From the NCBI GenBank assembly GCA_964627195.1, contig CAZVJU010000007.1, forward strand, positions 1-44,324: DNA of 44,324 nucleotides. The letters run 5' to 3'. The translations under genes were made by a program, and so were the position numbers. How positions within the stretch are numbered: the first letter of the stretch is position 1; each line of letters opens with the position of its first letter. Below are positions 14,051-21,463 of the stretch, piece after piece. The stretch is from CAZVJU01 sp964627195 (GTDB lineage: Bacteria > Patescibacteriota > Microgenomatia > UBA8517). Under the pieces are notes generated by a model. It saw only the letters and a list, made by a program, of their open reading frames with translations, ran no database searches and was not told the DNA's origin.

Positions 14051-14776
14051 ATGGGTTATAAATATGCATATTTAGTTGCAAATTTCTTCTTTCTGGCTGT
14101 ATGGCTTCTCATTTATTGGAGAGTAAAGCACTTGAGACGTCCGATGTTGATTATGAGCCTAATTACTGCTTCTTTTGGCCCGATTTCCGAGATTTGGTAT
14201 TTTGCAGATTACTGGAAACCTGAGATAGCCTTGCCGTTGCCAATTGTTGGCGGAGTTGAAGATTTGCTCTTCGGATTTTTCATCGGAGGGATTGGAGCCT
14301 TCGCTTATGAATCGTTGTTTGTAAGAGGTATTTGTAGTTGTGTTGAGAAAAAAGGAAAGCGTGAATGGTTTTTGTTGGTCTTTTTTGCAATAGAGGGTTT
14401 AGCTATGATTATTCTGAATAATTTTCTGGGCTTAAATTCAATTTATGCAAGTTCTATTGGAATGATCATCTTTGCGATAGTTATGTTAATTTTACGACCT
14501 GATTTGTTAATTCATGCCATAGGTTCAGCGTTTTTGGTAGCCGGCACGATGTTTGTAATCTATTTTTTGGGTCAAGAGTTTTTCCCTCAAGGACATTTTT
14601 GGGTGGATAGGATCTGGAAACTTTCAGGAACTGAGCAGGGAGTAATTATCTTTAAACATATCCCTTGGACAGAAATGCTTTGGGGACTATCTTGGGGTCT
14701 TGTCTGGGGGCCGATGTATGAATTCTTGATTGGAGCGAGAACGATCTCTTTTAGAAGAAGAACTTTACAGAACTGA
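14051..14776 (+). CDS. Lycopene-cyclase-domain-like membrane protein
   Basis: 241 aa with seven hydrophobic helices. GPISEIWYFADYW, PLPIVGGVEDLLFGFF and, near the end, HIPWTEMLWGLSWGLVWGP resemble the duplicated acidic helix motifs (ExxxF) of the heterodimeric CrtYc/d-type lycopene cyclase domain family. No carotenoid genes are in the window, so the substrate is uncertain, and many CPR proteins of this fold are annotated only by the domain. It starts 13 bases after the GAPDH stop. Confidence 0.6.
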   Translation: MGYKYAYLVANFFFLAVWLLIYWRVKHLRRPMLIMSLITASFGPISEIWYFADYWKPEIALPLPIVGGVEDLLFGFFIGGIGAFAYESLFVRGICSCVEKKGKREWFLLVFFAIEGLAMIILNNFLGLNSIYASSIGMIIFAIVMLILRPDLLIHAIGSAFLVAGTMFVIYFLGQEFFPQGHFWVDRIWKLSGTEQGVIIFKHIPWTEMLWGLSWGLVWGPMYEFLIGARTISFRRRTLQN

Positions 14777-14828
14777 GTATTTACAGCCAGATTTTTTGAA
14801 AGAATTGTTCTCTTTGTCTAAGTTGTCT

Positions 14829-15341
14829 TTAGGGCATAAAGAAGTATCCGTACTCATCATAGCTGAAGTGTCCACTTGCTTTATTTAATAAAATATCCGC
14901 AATTTCCCAGGCAGTCATGTCTTCTGAAATCCTGTATTCAGCATTCGTATCAATTGTTCCACTCTTTCCAACACTAATAGCATTTTCACTCGGAGTTGTG
15001 TCTAGTGTGTTTTCCAAAGCATAGCGAATGGTATCCTCATCTCTCACAAAACCATAGTAATAGAGATTTCCAACAAGTGCTTCTAAAGTTACGTTTGTGT
15101 TTATTCTCAAATCTACAGTTCCGTCAACTCCCTGTTTCGATCTGATTTCTGAGGCTTCTTGTGGTGTCATTCTTAATCGTTCAATAAAGTAATCCTCAAC
15201 TTTTTTCTCCGATGGATAGTCGCGTCCTGGAGCCGCAAAAAGTTCATCGCTAGGCTTTTGTGGTATCAGAAATATTGCAGTTAATAAACCTATTGCAATA
15301 AAGGCAGGGATTATAAATAGATACTTATTTCTGATTTTCAT
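14829..15341 (-). CDS. MltG/YceG-like extracytoplasmic protein, short
   Basis: 170 aa. One N-terminal membrane anchor (about 8-27), then two segments resembling the LysM-like subdomain of MltG endolytic transglycosylases: VDLRINTNVTLEALVGNLYYYG and YRISEDMTAWEIADILLN. Full MltG is over 300 aa and has a catalytic Glu, which I cannot locate here, so this may be a binding-only relative or a reduced form. ATTATA on the plus strand (15347-15352) gives a -10 TATAAT five bases before the ATG, so the gene is probably leaderless. It converges with the lycopene-cyclase-like gene. Confidence 0.55.
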   Translation of the reverse strand: MKIRNKYLFIIPAFIAIGLLTAIFLIPQKPSDELFAAPGRDYPSEKKVEDYFIERLRMTPQEASEIRSKQGVDGTVDLRINTNVTLEALVGNLYYYGFVRDEDTIRYALENTLDTTPSENAISVGKSGTIDTNAEYRISEDMTAWEIADILLNKASGHFSYDEYGYFFMP

Positions 15342-15389
15342 AATTGATTATACCTCTGTTTTAGTATCTCAGAGACATCCTCCTTACAT

Positions 15390-16508
15390 ATGGACATAAG
15401 AGTAATTAAAATAAAATTAATGGATTCCATAAAAATCTTGAAGGGACAATCGTGGTATGAAGATTTATATGATCTTTTAACAATAAAAGAATGTCTTGAT
15501 TATGAGAAATTTATTGAAAAAGATTTTACTTCCGAATATAAACCTAAAAGAGGCAAACCTATTAAAGTAACATTCGATTTCTTTACTTATTATATAAAAG
15601 GTGAAAGGTACGGAAAAAGATCTGAAACCATTAACGAGTGGGTGAGAAGCGATAGAGAAAAAGACTACAAAGTTGAAAATGCTCCCATTCCAACAAACAT
15701 TCAATGCAATTTTTGTTTAGTTGAAATGGATATGACTTTGAAACATCTTTATCATGATGATGAAAAGGTCATGTTTTGGTTTGAATGCCCAAAGTGTAAG
15801 AAAAGAAAAGCCATTTTTGATAACGGAACAGAATATCGACCCGAACCTAAACTGTGTCCGAAATGCTCGAGTGTAGTTAAGGAAACTTTGAAGAGAGAGG
15901 GTGAAATGATTACTACAAAAATAATTTGTCCGAACTGTAATTTCAGGAAAACAGAAATTATGGATTTTGAGAAAGACAGAAAAGAATGGGAGGAAAGACA
16001 AAGAAAAGATCAGGAGCTTTTAGAAAAATACAGGCACAAATTTTGTTTCACCGAAAAAGAGGGTCAGGAGTATGTCTATCATGTCGAAAGTATGAATAAT
16101 TTTGTTAATTTAATGAAAGAAACTGCAACTAAGCAAAAAGACCCCGCTTATATAAAGGCTAGAAAAATTAAAAAGCTAAGACTTAATCAGTTAAGAAAAC
16201 TACTAGAAAAAACTTTAAAAACTGAAAAGTATGATAATTTACTTTTAGATAAACCGCAAATAGAAAGGCAAGTAATAGTTTCGTTTACGGTAGAAGATAT
16301 CGATGACAAGCGCGAGGAATATAGCAGTACAAGTAATTGTAAAAAGCTTATGAAAAAGGCTTTGGGTAATACTAATTGGCGATTAATGAGTGAGGGATTG
16401 TATTACAAGCTAGGTATTTTATCAGGCCGACTCAAAGGTTATGAGAGTGAAGACGATATTGCCGAACTATTTAGGAAGAAGGTTAAGGCATTAGTTCTTT
16501 TGGTTTAA
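15390..16508 (+). CDS. Zinc-ribbon protein of unknown function
   Basis: 372 aa. Two Cys clusters in the middle, CNFC with CPKC and CPKCSS with CPNCNF, form one or two zinc ribbons, flanked by charged helical regions. The C-terminal part (residues 250-370) is helical and basic. No catalytic motif is recognised. The ATG falls inside a 12-base repeat that recurs at 18274. Its 3' end overlaps the convergent Xre gene by 26 bases. Confidence 0.6.
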   Translation: MDIRVIKIKLMDSIKILKGQSWYEDLYDLLTIKECLDYEKFIEKDFTSEYKPKRGKPIKVTFDFFTYYIKGERYGKRSETINEWVRSDREKDYKVENAPIPTNIQCNFCLVEMDMTLKHLYHDDEKVMFWFECPKCKKRKAIFDNGTEYRPEPKLCPKCSSVVKETLKREGEMITTKIICPNCNFRKTEIMDFEKDRKEWEERQRKDQELLEKYRHKFCFTEKEGQEYVYHVESMNNFVNLMKETATKQKDPAYIKARKIKKLRLNQLRKLLEKTLKTEKYDNLLLDKPQIERQVIVSFTVEDIDDKREEYSSTSNCKKLMKKALGNTNWRLMSEGLYYKLGILSGRLKGYESEDDIAELFRKKVKALVLLV

Positions 16509-16695
16509 CCTTTAGAGCTTGTGCAATTTTATTTATAGTTTGAATGGGTGCGTTACTTTCTCCTCGTTCAATTCTTCCTAAGGTAGAGGAGTCTATTTTT
16601 GCCATTCCAGCAACATCTTCTTGAGTTAATTTCTTTCTTTTTCTAATTATCCTTATTTTTTTACCTACTTTTAAAGCTATTTTGTAGCGTCTCAT
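16483..16695 (-). CDS. Xre-family helix-turn-helix regulator
   Basis: 70 aa, essentially one HTH_3 domain: KKLTQEDVAGMAKIDSSTLG then RIERGESNAP and LKVKPKELM. This is a Cro/C1-type DNA-binding protein without a dimerisation extension. It is transcribed away from the TM2-type gene at 16809, and a perfect 14-bp palindrome lies between them. It is likely a local repressor of the element. Confidence 0.85.
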   Translation of the reverse strand: MRRYKIALKVGKKIRIIRKRKKLTQEDVAGMAKIDSSTLGRIERGESNAPIQTINKIAQALKVKPKELMP

Positions 16696-16754
16696 GCCAA
16701 GTTTAAGTTAGATCAGGATCTACTTAAAATACAGGTGTCTGACGCTATATATAG

Positions 16755-16797
16755 GCACAATATTGTGCTTGATTACTTATCCCATAGCAAATATAAT
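16755..16797 (+). promoter_or_regulatory. Palindromic operator and sigma70-type promoter between xre and the TM2 gene
   Basis: GCACAATATTGTGC (16755-16768) is a perfect palindrome. It abuts TTGATT (-35, 16769-16774), followed 17 bases later by TATAAT (-10, 16792-16797). ATG 16809 is 11 bases further on. The palindrome is the natural candidate operator for the divergent Xre protein. Confidence 0.7.
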
Positions 16798-16808
16798 AGG
16801 CGTTAAAT

Positions 16809-17075
16809 ATGGTTTTGACAGAGGAACAGAAGAAAAAAATAGAAGAAGAGGAGAAATTTAGAACCCAAGTTAGCACTTCCAGCCAGGTCTTTCAACAAAA
16901 ACATGGTCTTCCTGCTTTATTATCTTTTTTTATTCCAGGTCTTGGGCAAATAGTTAAAGGCCAGGTTGGAAAAGGAATACTAATTTTTATTGGAACGATT
17001 GTGGGATTTATGATTCTGATTATTCCAGGAATTATTATTTGGCTTTGGCAGATTATTGACGCATATAACAACTAA
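16809..17075 (+). CDS. Small membrane protein of the TM2/DUF5683-like type
   Basis: 88 aa. A charged N-terminal helix (EEQKKKIEEEEKFRTQV) is followed by FIPGLGQIVKGQVGKG, typical of small TM2-like proteins, and two hydrophobic helices. The charged head is repeated at the start of the next gene (SEEDKKRIKEEERYRSQV), so the two may interact or share a duplicated module. The function is unknown. Confidence 0.65.
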   Translation: MVLTEEQKKKIEEEEKFRTQVSTSSQVFQQKHGLPALLSFFIPGLGQIVKGQVGKGILIFIGTIVGFMILIIPGIIIWLWQIIDAYNN

Positions 17076-17076
17076 T

Positions 17077-18090
17077 ATGAGTTTATCAGAGGAAGATAAA
17101 AAAAGGATTAAGGAAGAGGAGCGTTACAGATCCCAAGTTAAAGCAAACTTAGAACGCGAGAAAGAAGAAGAGAATTTCCGTTTATCCGTCAGACAGGGCT
17201 TAGTTGATAAAAATATTAAAACTTCTACGGAACTGGCAGATATAACCATAAAACAATCAAAAGAGAACACACCTTTTAAAAAACTCGGAAAGAAAACAAT
17301 ATTTAGAACTATTGAGTTAGTCGGTTTTGTATTAGGAATATTAATCGTTCTTATTGGAATATATGAGATAAAAACTTCTTTATTAGCTGGTTTAATATAT
17401 TTTGCCTCAGGTTTATTATTATTTCCTTTTATCTGGGAATTTATTTATAACAGATGGCATTTTAGATTTCCAGGCATAATTAGAACCATTTTGTGTTTCG
17501 TAATTTTTATTGTAGCTGTTCTTATTTCCCCGACGAAACCTTGTGACGAAGCCTGTCAATTGGCTAAGAATCAGGTAACAAAATTAACTGTTACCCCTAC
17601 AGTTACTGCCAATATAGAAGTTAACGAAAAGAACGGGAGTGCTTGGGTAGTGACCGAGGAGGAAAGAAATGAAATTAAACAAGAAGCAAGCAAATATACG
17701 GAATATGCTAAGAAATTTTGTGAGAATCGAAAAACGGCGACCGTACAATACCCTATTTATGAAGTTGAAAACGCAAAACCTAAATTTATAACAGCGAAAG
17801 AAGGTAGATATCTGACTGAAGAAGACTGTTCAGCAATAATGACGTACTTAGTGCAGGTAGGCTTGAAAGAGGAAACGATTAAAAACGTAGTTGAGCAAAA
17901 TAGATGGATAGGAATGGGGCCAATTGAATTAACTTATGTAGTTGGTATGCCTGACGACATGAACAAAAGTGTAACGGAAAGCTTTGGTGGCGCTATACAA
18001 AAGGAACAGTGGGTATTCTACAGAGGAGGAGGGCATACGATGTATGTTTACTTTGAAGATGGTAGGGTTACCGGTTGGCAGGACTATTGA
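17077..18090 (+). CDS. Membrane protein with C-terminal BamE/SmpA-like domain
   Basis: 337 aa from ATG 17077; a TTG at 17056 lies inside the previous gene and is less likely. A charged N-terminal helix like that of the preceding gene, three hydrophobic helices (about 80-160), then an extracytoplasmic region. The last 65 residues (WIGMGPIELTYVVGMPDD, EQWVFYRGG, YVYFEDGRVTGWQ) have the small repeat fold of SmpA/BamE-type domains, often found in cell-envelope proteins. Its function in the element is unknown. Confidence 0.6.
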   Translation: MSLSEEDKKRIKEEERYRSQVKANLEREKEEENFRLSVRQGLVDKNIKTSTELADITIKQSKENTPFKKLGKKTIFRTIELVGFVLGILIVLIGIYEIKTSLLAGLIYFASGLLLFPFIWEFIYNRWHFRFPGIIRTILCFVIFIVAVLISPTKPCDEACQLAKNQVTKLTVTPTVTANIEVNEKNGSAWVVTEEERNEIKQEASKYTEYAKKFCENRKTATVQYPIYEVENAKPKFITAKEGRYLTEEDCSAIMTYLVQVGLKEETIKNVVEQNRWIGMGPIELTYVVGMPDDMNKSVTESFGGAIQKEQWVFYRGGGHTMYVYFEDGRVTGWQDY

Positions 18091-18096
18091 GGTTAG

Positions 18097-18288
18097 ATGA
18101 AAGACAAAAACTTTGATGAGAAAAAACACGGGCGTAGGTGGTTTGAAAGAGGAATATTATTTTTATCAAAAGAGCAGGAGGAAAAGTTAAAAAAGACCAA
18201 AAATATAAAAGAGTATCTAAATAAGCTCTTCAAAGAAAAAAAAAGTAAATTTGTCTTCTTTATTAAACCAATTCTTACATATGGATAA
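18097..18288 (+). CDS. Small basic protein, unknown
   Basis: 63 aa, rich in Lys and Glu, with a hydrophobic end (KFVFFIKPILTYG). A GAGGT ribosome-binding site lies just before the ATG and the gap to the previous gene is six bases. No family is recognised. Confidence 0.5.
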   Translation: MKDKNFDEKKHGRRWFERGILFLSKEQEEKLKKTKNIKEYLNKLFKEKKSKFVFFIKPILTYG

Positions 18289-18341
18289 GTAGTTTCATTA
18301 TATTTGGTATATTTTTAGCCTCAACCTAGGTTCAGAATGAG

Positions 18342-18415
18342 TTATACACAGTGTACGTATATGTTTATAAAGCTTCAAAGCTATACTGAAGCTAATTTTA
18401 GGTCTAAAATAGGTC
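18342..18415 (+). other. Repeat-rich intergenic stretch with a DnaA-box-like sequence
   Basis: TTATACACA (18342-18350) fits the DnaA box TTWTNCACA. An inverted repeat AGCTTCA (18371-18377)/TGAAGCT (18387-18393), a palindrome TTTTAGGTCTAAAA (18396-18409) and two AGGTC direct repeats 11 bases apart (18400, 18411) follow. This may be an operator for the gene at 18432 or an origin of the element. A single DnaA-like box is weak evidence for an origin. Confidence 0.35.
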
Positions 18416-18431
18416 AGAAGAGGCAATTTTT

Positions 18432-18962
18432 ATGGTTACTTTCTTAAAATGGGGGGAGCTGAAAAGCGAATACTTAAATGGTTCCATTGGGACTGTTTCT
18501 GATTTTCTAAGACAGAAAAATATTAAAAGAAACGGTAATTCATCGAGGTTGACCAAGGGTTGGAGTTATCAAAGGTTAAAATATCAGGAACAATTAGAAC
18601 GAGCCAAAAGAGAGGAAGAGATTAAAAGAGTTAGTCAGGTAGAAGCGGAGTTTGTTGCCAGAAGAATAAGAATTGCCAGAAACCTTCAATTTAAGGCTTT
18701 GCACTCCTTAGCTCATCAGAAACCTAAAACTGTTATGCAGTCTTTAAAAATGTTGGTAGATGGTTTAAGAGAGGAAAGAGAAGCACTTGGGTTGAATAAA
18801 AATAGTAGATTGGGGAATGCAAACGATGTTATGAATCCTTTGACTATTGCGATTACTAATGTTGGTAGATATGGACAGAGGTTACTTAAAATGAATCCTG
18901 TAGAGCTTAGGGTTGAGATCGACAGACTGTGTAAGCAAGAAGGTGAAAATGTGGTGACATAA
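18432..18962 (+). CDS. Unknown helical protein of the mobile element
   Basis: 176 aa, nearly all helical and basic. The head (GSIGTVSDFLRQKNIKRNG) is a possible helix-turn-helix, and the middle (GWSYQRLKYQEQLERAKREE) is coiled-coil-like. The layout recalls phage terminase small subunits, but no terminase large subunit is present in the window, so I would not name it so. Confidence 0.55.
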   Translation: MVTFLKWGELKSEYLNGSIGTVSDFLRQKNIKRNGNSSRLTKGWSYQRLKYQEQLERAKREEEIKRVSQVEAEFVARRIRIARNLQFKALHSLAHQKPKTVMQSLKMLVDGLREEREALGLNKNSRLGNANDVMNPLTIAITNVGRYGQRLLKMNPVELRVEIDRLCKQEGENVVT

Positions 18963-19003
18963 ATATATTTCGGATTTATAGCATATACAAATATAAAAAT
19001 TAA

Positions 19004-19822
19004 ATGAATATTAAAAAAGCACAAAGTGATCAACTTTCCCAAAGTCTATATTTATTGAAAATTTATACTAGTATCCTTATAGATTTGCTTGAAGGTGTTG
19101 CTGGGGGTTTATTAAACGTAAGTGATCCAACTTTAAATAAGTATTATATTTTTCTAAGGAATGAAATTGACAGTATTATTGCATTGAATACTTCTCCATT
19201 TAAAGAGCTCAAAAAAGAGGAACCAACCCTACCCGTAAGTTTAGTGGGAGACATTAGTGAAATTGATATAGATTGGCAACTAGGAATCAAACAAAACCTT
19301 TACGATTTTTACGGCAAGGTTGAAAACTATTTCATTAAAAATGGCGGTAAAGAATACGAACTTCCTCAAAACACTATTTTATTACTCAGTGAATTAGATG
19401 ATGTTATTAAAAAGCACAAGATAAGAAATGTAAATGTTGAGGATTATTACAGATCAAAATCAAAAAAGTATAAACAGGAGAAAGTTTTTACTTGTGGAGA
19501 TTTATTATTAAATCTCAAGGAAACTAAAGTTATATTTAAAAAATATAATCCTGTTCCCATTCAACCACATAATCAGGAGATAATAATGTTGAAAATGTTA
19601 ATGGAGAGGAAAGGTAAAGTAGTGGAAAATAAGCAAGTTGCTTACGAAATTGGACTAGCATCACCCAACCAAAATAAAGAAAATGAAGACTTTGCTGATG
19701 ATATTAAACACATAAAAAGAAAAGTTGTAAAAATATTAGAAAAAGCAGGGATGACTAAAAAAGAGATAGATACGATGATTGGGTCTAGGAGAAACATTGG
19801 TTATATTCTTCAAGATAATTAA
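19004..19822 (+). CDS. Protein with C-terminal winged-helix DNA-binding domain
   Basis: 272 aa. An N-terminal helical region, a middle segment with DYYRSKSKKYKQEK, and a C-terminal domain (about 180-272) resembling an OmpR-type winged helix: PHNQEIIMLKMLMERKGKVV, a recognition-helix region DDIKHIKRKVVKILEKAG, and the hairpin RRNIGYIL. No receiver domain is seen. It may be the element's regulator. The repeats at 19848-19889 just downstream could be its operator. Confidence 0.6.
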   Translation: MNIKKAQSDQLSQSLYLLKIYTSILIDLLEGVAGGLLNVSDPTLNKYYIFLRNEIDSIIALNTSPFKELKKEEPTLPVSLVGDISEIDIDWQLGIKQNLYDFYGKVENYFIKNGGKEYELPQNTILLLSELDDVIKKHKIRNVNVEDYYRSKSKKYKQEKVFTCGDLLLNLKETKVIFKKYNPVPIQPHNQEIIMLKMLMERKGKVVENKQVAYEIGLASPNQNKENEDFADDIKHIKRKVVKILEKAGMTKKEIDTMIGSRRNIGYILQDN

Positions 19823-19847
19823 CTTCATATAAAACATTAAAACCGAA

Positions 19848-19889
19848 TTAAGTTACCGTTAAGTTACCAAACATCACATTAAGGTAACT
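19848..19889 (+). repeat. Short direct and inverted repeats, candidate operator
   Basis: TTAAGTTACC occurs at 19848-19857 and 19859-19868 (11 bases apart), and an inverted copy of its core (GGTAACT) lies at 19883-19889. The 11-base tandem spacing is that used by OmpR-type winged-helix proteins. The stretch lies between the winged-helix gene and the DUF5659 gene. Confidence 0.5.
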
Positions 19890-19977
19890 AGCCTCTTGAT
19901 ACATCATTTAAATACTTTCTAGCTTTTATTGAATATAAATAATTTGGCTTGACTTAAATTAGCTTAAATTAAATCTT

Positions 19978-20232
19978 ATGGATGAAGAATTACATAAAAA
20001 TTTAGAAATTTCGGACTTTCAACTTGCAAGTTTCTTGATTTATAGAGACACGGAACTTATAGGCATCCGGATGGTAACCCCCACTAAAGCTGTTTTTATT
20101 TTCCCCGACAATGAGAAAACCCAAGCATTAATTGAAAAATTCTCAAACTTATCAGCTGAAGTTGAACCTTTGGCTTTTAGCTCCGCTCAAAAAAGACTGA
20201 AACAACTTTTATATCTCTCTTTGGATAAATGA
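19978..20232 (+). CDS. DUF5659-like protein
   Basis: 84 aa. DFQLASFLIYRDTELIGI, a strand with AVFIFPDNE, and a C-terminal LKQLLYLSL helix fit DUF5659, a small family common in CPR genomes and mobile elements. The function is unknown. It opens a run of closely spaced small genes. Confidence 0.65.
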   Translation: MDEELHKNLEISDFQLASFLIYRDTELIGIRMVTPTKAVFIFPDNEKTQALIEKFSNLSAEVEPLAFSSAQKRLKQLLYLSLDK

Positions 20233-20236
20233 GTCT

Positions 20237-20389
20237 ATGGAAGTTAAAAATTATTCAACCAGGAACAACTTGAAGGATATTAAAGATAAAGACCGTTTAG
20301 CTAAGAAGATTGGTGCAGAATTTTATGTTTTTGTGAGAAACAATTTTAGTTTTCAGAAAAAGAAATGGAAGGAGGTGAATAAAAAATGA
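20237..20389 (+). CDS. Small basic protein (50 aa)
   Basis: 50 aa beginning MEVKNYSTRNN and ending KKKWKEVNKK. The stop TGA 20387-20389 overlaps the ATG of the next gene (ATGA), and its last codons contain the GGAGGTGAAT ribosome-binding site for that gene. The DUF5659 gene ends four bases upstream. The position and coupling support coding. No family is recognised. Confidence 0.55.
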   Translation: MEVKNYSTRNNLKDIKDKDRLAKKIGAEFYVFVRNNFSFQKKKWKEVNKK

Positions 20390-20967
20390 ATAGCGAGCAA
20401 CCTTCGAATTTAAGAATTGTTACATCTCTTATCAAGGCTATAGAGTTGCATCCTCTAACCCATTACAACTCTTATTCTCAAAGTGAAAATGGTTTTTTGC
20501 ATGGTGCGGAATTAATTTTCCACAAGCCAGAGTTTAATAAAGCAACGTTTCTCTTGTCCGGCTACGCGCCGCAGAAAGAGTGGTTTGTTTTATTTGATGA
20601 TGCAGAGAAAGAGATTATGGAGGATGAATATCGGTTTTACGGGATATGTTATGAAACATCAGTCAAACTTTCTCTTGAAAGATTGAGAAAGCTGATTGAT
20701 AAAGCCCAAATAGCATTGGCCGTTAAAACAAAGCCCGAGGCTAATGAGAACCAGGATTGGAAAGTCAGAACTTCTTTTAATTACAGGGATAGCTTGGTCG
20801 AAGCTAAAAAAGCTTTAAGCTGTTTTGACGAAACTGATCCTATAACACTTACATTTATCTTTTCAGAGTGGCCAAACATTGAGGAGGCAAAAAGAAAAGA
20901 TTACGTCAAAGAGTTTGAGGAAAAAATACTTAAGCAAGTATCTCAAACTAAAGACCTGCCGTTTTAA
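20386..20967 (+). CDS. Unknown protein ending in an SSB-like DLPF tip
   Basis: 193 aa. No catalytic motif is seen. The last residues are TKDLPF, like the DDxPF tip of single-stranded-DNA-binding proteins that docks partner proteins. The next gene encodes a possible OB-fold protein and the one after it a primase/helicase, so a role in the element's replication is plausible. A very strong GGAGGTGAAT ribosome-binding site precedes the ATG. Confidence 0.55.
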   Translation: MNSEQPSNLRIVTSLIKAIELHPLTHYNSYSQSENGFLHGAELIFHKPEFNKATFLLSGYAPQKEWFVLFDDAEKEIMEDEYRFYGICYETSVKLSLERLRKLIDKAQIALAVKTKPEANENQDWKVRTSFNYRDSLVEAKKALSCFDETDPITLTFIFSEWPNIEEAKRKDYVKEFEEKILKQVSQTKDLPF

Positions 20968-21003
20968 TTTGGCAGGAATTTCTATGGAAGGAGGTGAACA
21001 AAT

Positions 21004-21426
21004 ATGGCTAAGTTAATATTCAAAAAAAGAATAGTTCCGGATGCAGGCAGAGTGTTGGCAGAATTAAGTTCTGTAGAGGAAGTAGACAATAGGTTTTATG
21101 ATCCAAATACACAAAAACCTGATATGGCGAGGCGATTGCAGTGGAACTTCGAATATGTCGATAAACCCGGCATGCAAATCATTTTATGGTCTTCGTTTAG
21201 TCTATCAACCTTTAAAGGTAAGAAAAGTAAAGCTCTGACTATTACTGAAACACTTCTCGCCAGAGAATTGAGTGAGAAAGAGAAAGAAGATCTTAATGAT
21301 ACTTCTTCATTAGTTGGTAAGAGGTGCTATCTGACAGTTAAGCATGAAAAAACGGAAGACGGACAAACGTACGCCAAGGTTATTGACTTCGAAAGTGCAA
21401 CTGACGAAGACGAGGTTCCGCGTTAA
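21004..21426 (+). CDS. Possible OB-fold, ssDNA-binding-like protein
   Basis: 140 aa. A beta-rich protein with LQWNFEYVDKPGMQII and LVGKRCYLTVKHEKTEDGQTYAKV, a pattern seen in phage proteins with an OB-like fold that bind DNA near replication genes, and an acidic tail (ATDEDEVPR). A GGAGGTGA ribosome-binding site precedes the ATG. The assignment is by layout and position, not by a diagnostic motif. Confidence 0.55.
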   Translation: MAKLIFKKRIVPDAGRVLAELSSVEEVDNRFYDPNTQKPDMARRLQWNFEYVDKPGMQIILWSSFSLSTFKGKKSKALTITETLLARELSEKEKEDLNDTSSLVGKRCYLTVKHEKTEDGQTYAKVIDFESATDEDEVPR

Positions 21427-21435
21427 CCATCACAC

Positions 21436-21460
21436 TGGGCGTAAGTTCTGTTTACGCCCA
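21436..21460 (+). promoter_or_regulatory. Hairpin just before the primase start
   Basis: TGGGCGTAA (21436-21444) pairs perfectly with TTACGCCCA (21452-21460) around a seven-base loop. No T tract follows, so it is not an intrinsic terminator. It ends three bases before ATG 21464 and could limit translation of the primase or protect the mRNA between the two genes. Confidence 0.55.
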
Positions 21461-21463
21461 GGA

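Noticed and set aside
17056..17076. TTG 17056 as start of the 337-aa membrane protein
   Set aside because: It lies inside the preceding gene, and ATG 17077 begins the charged head shared with that gene.
18432..18962. Terminase small subunit
   Set aside because: Only a loose helical resemblance; no large subunit or other packaging genes are present.
19848..19889. CRISPR array
   Set aside because: The repeats are 10 bases with one-base spacing and an inverted third copy. No spacers and no cas genes are present.
21344..21463. Primase frame extended upstream to 21344
   Set aside because: The extension overlaps the OB-like gene and lacks any Prim-Pol pattern. ATG 21464 or 21479 begins the recognisable protein.
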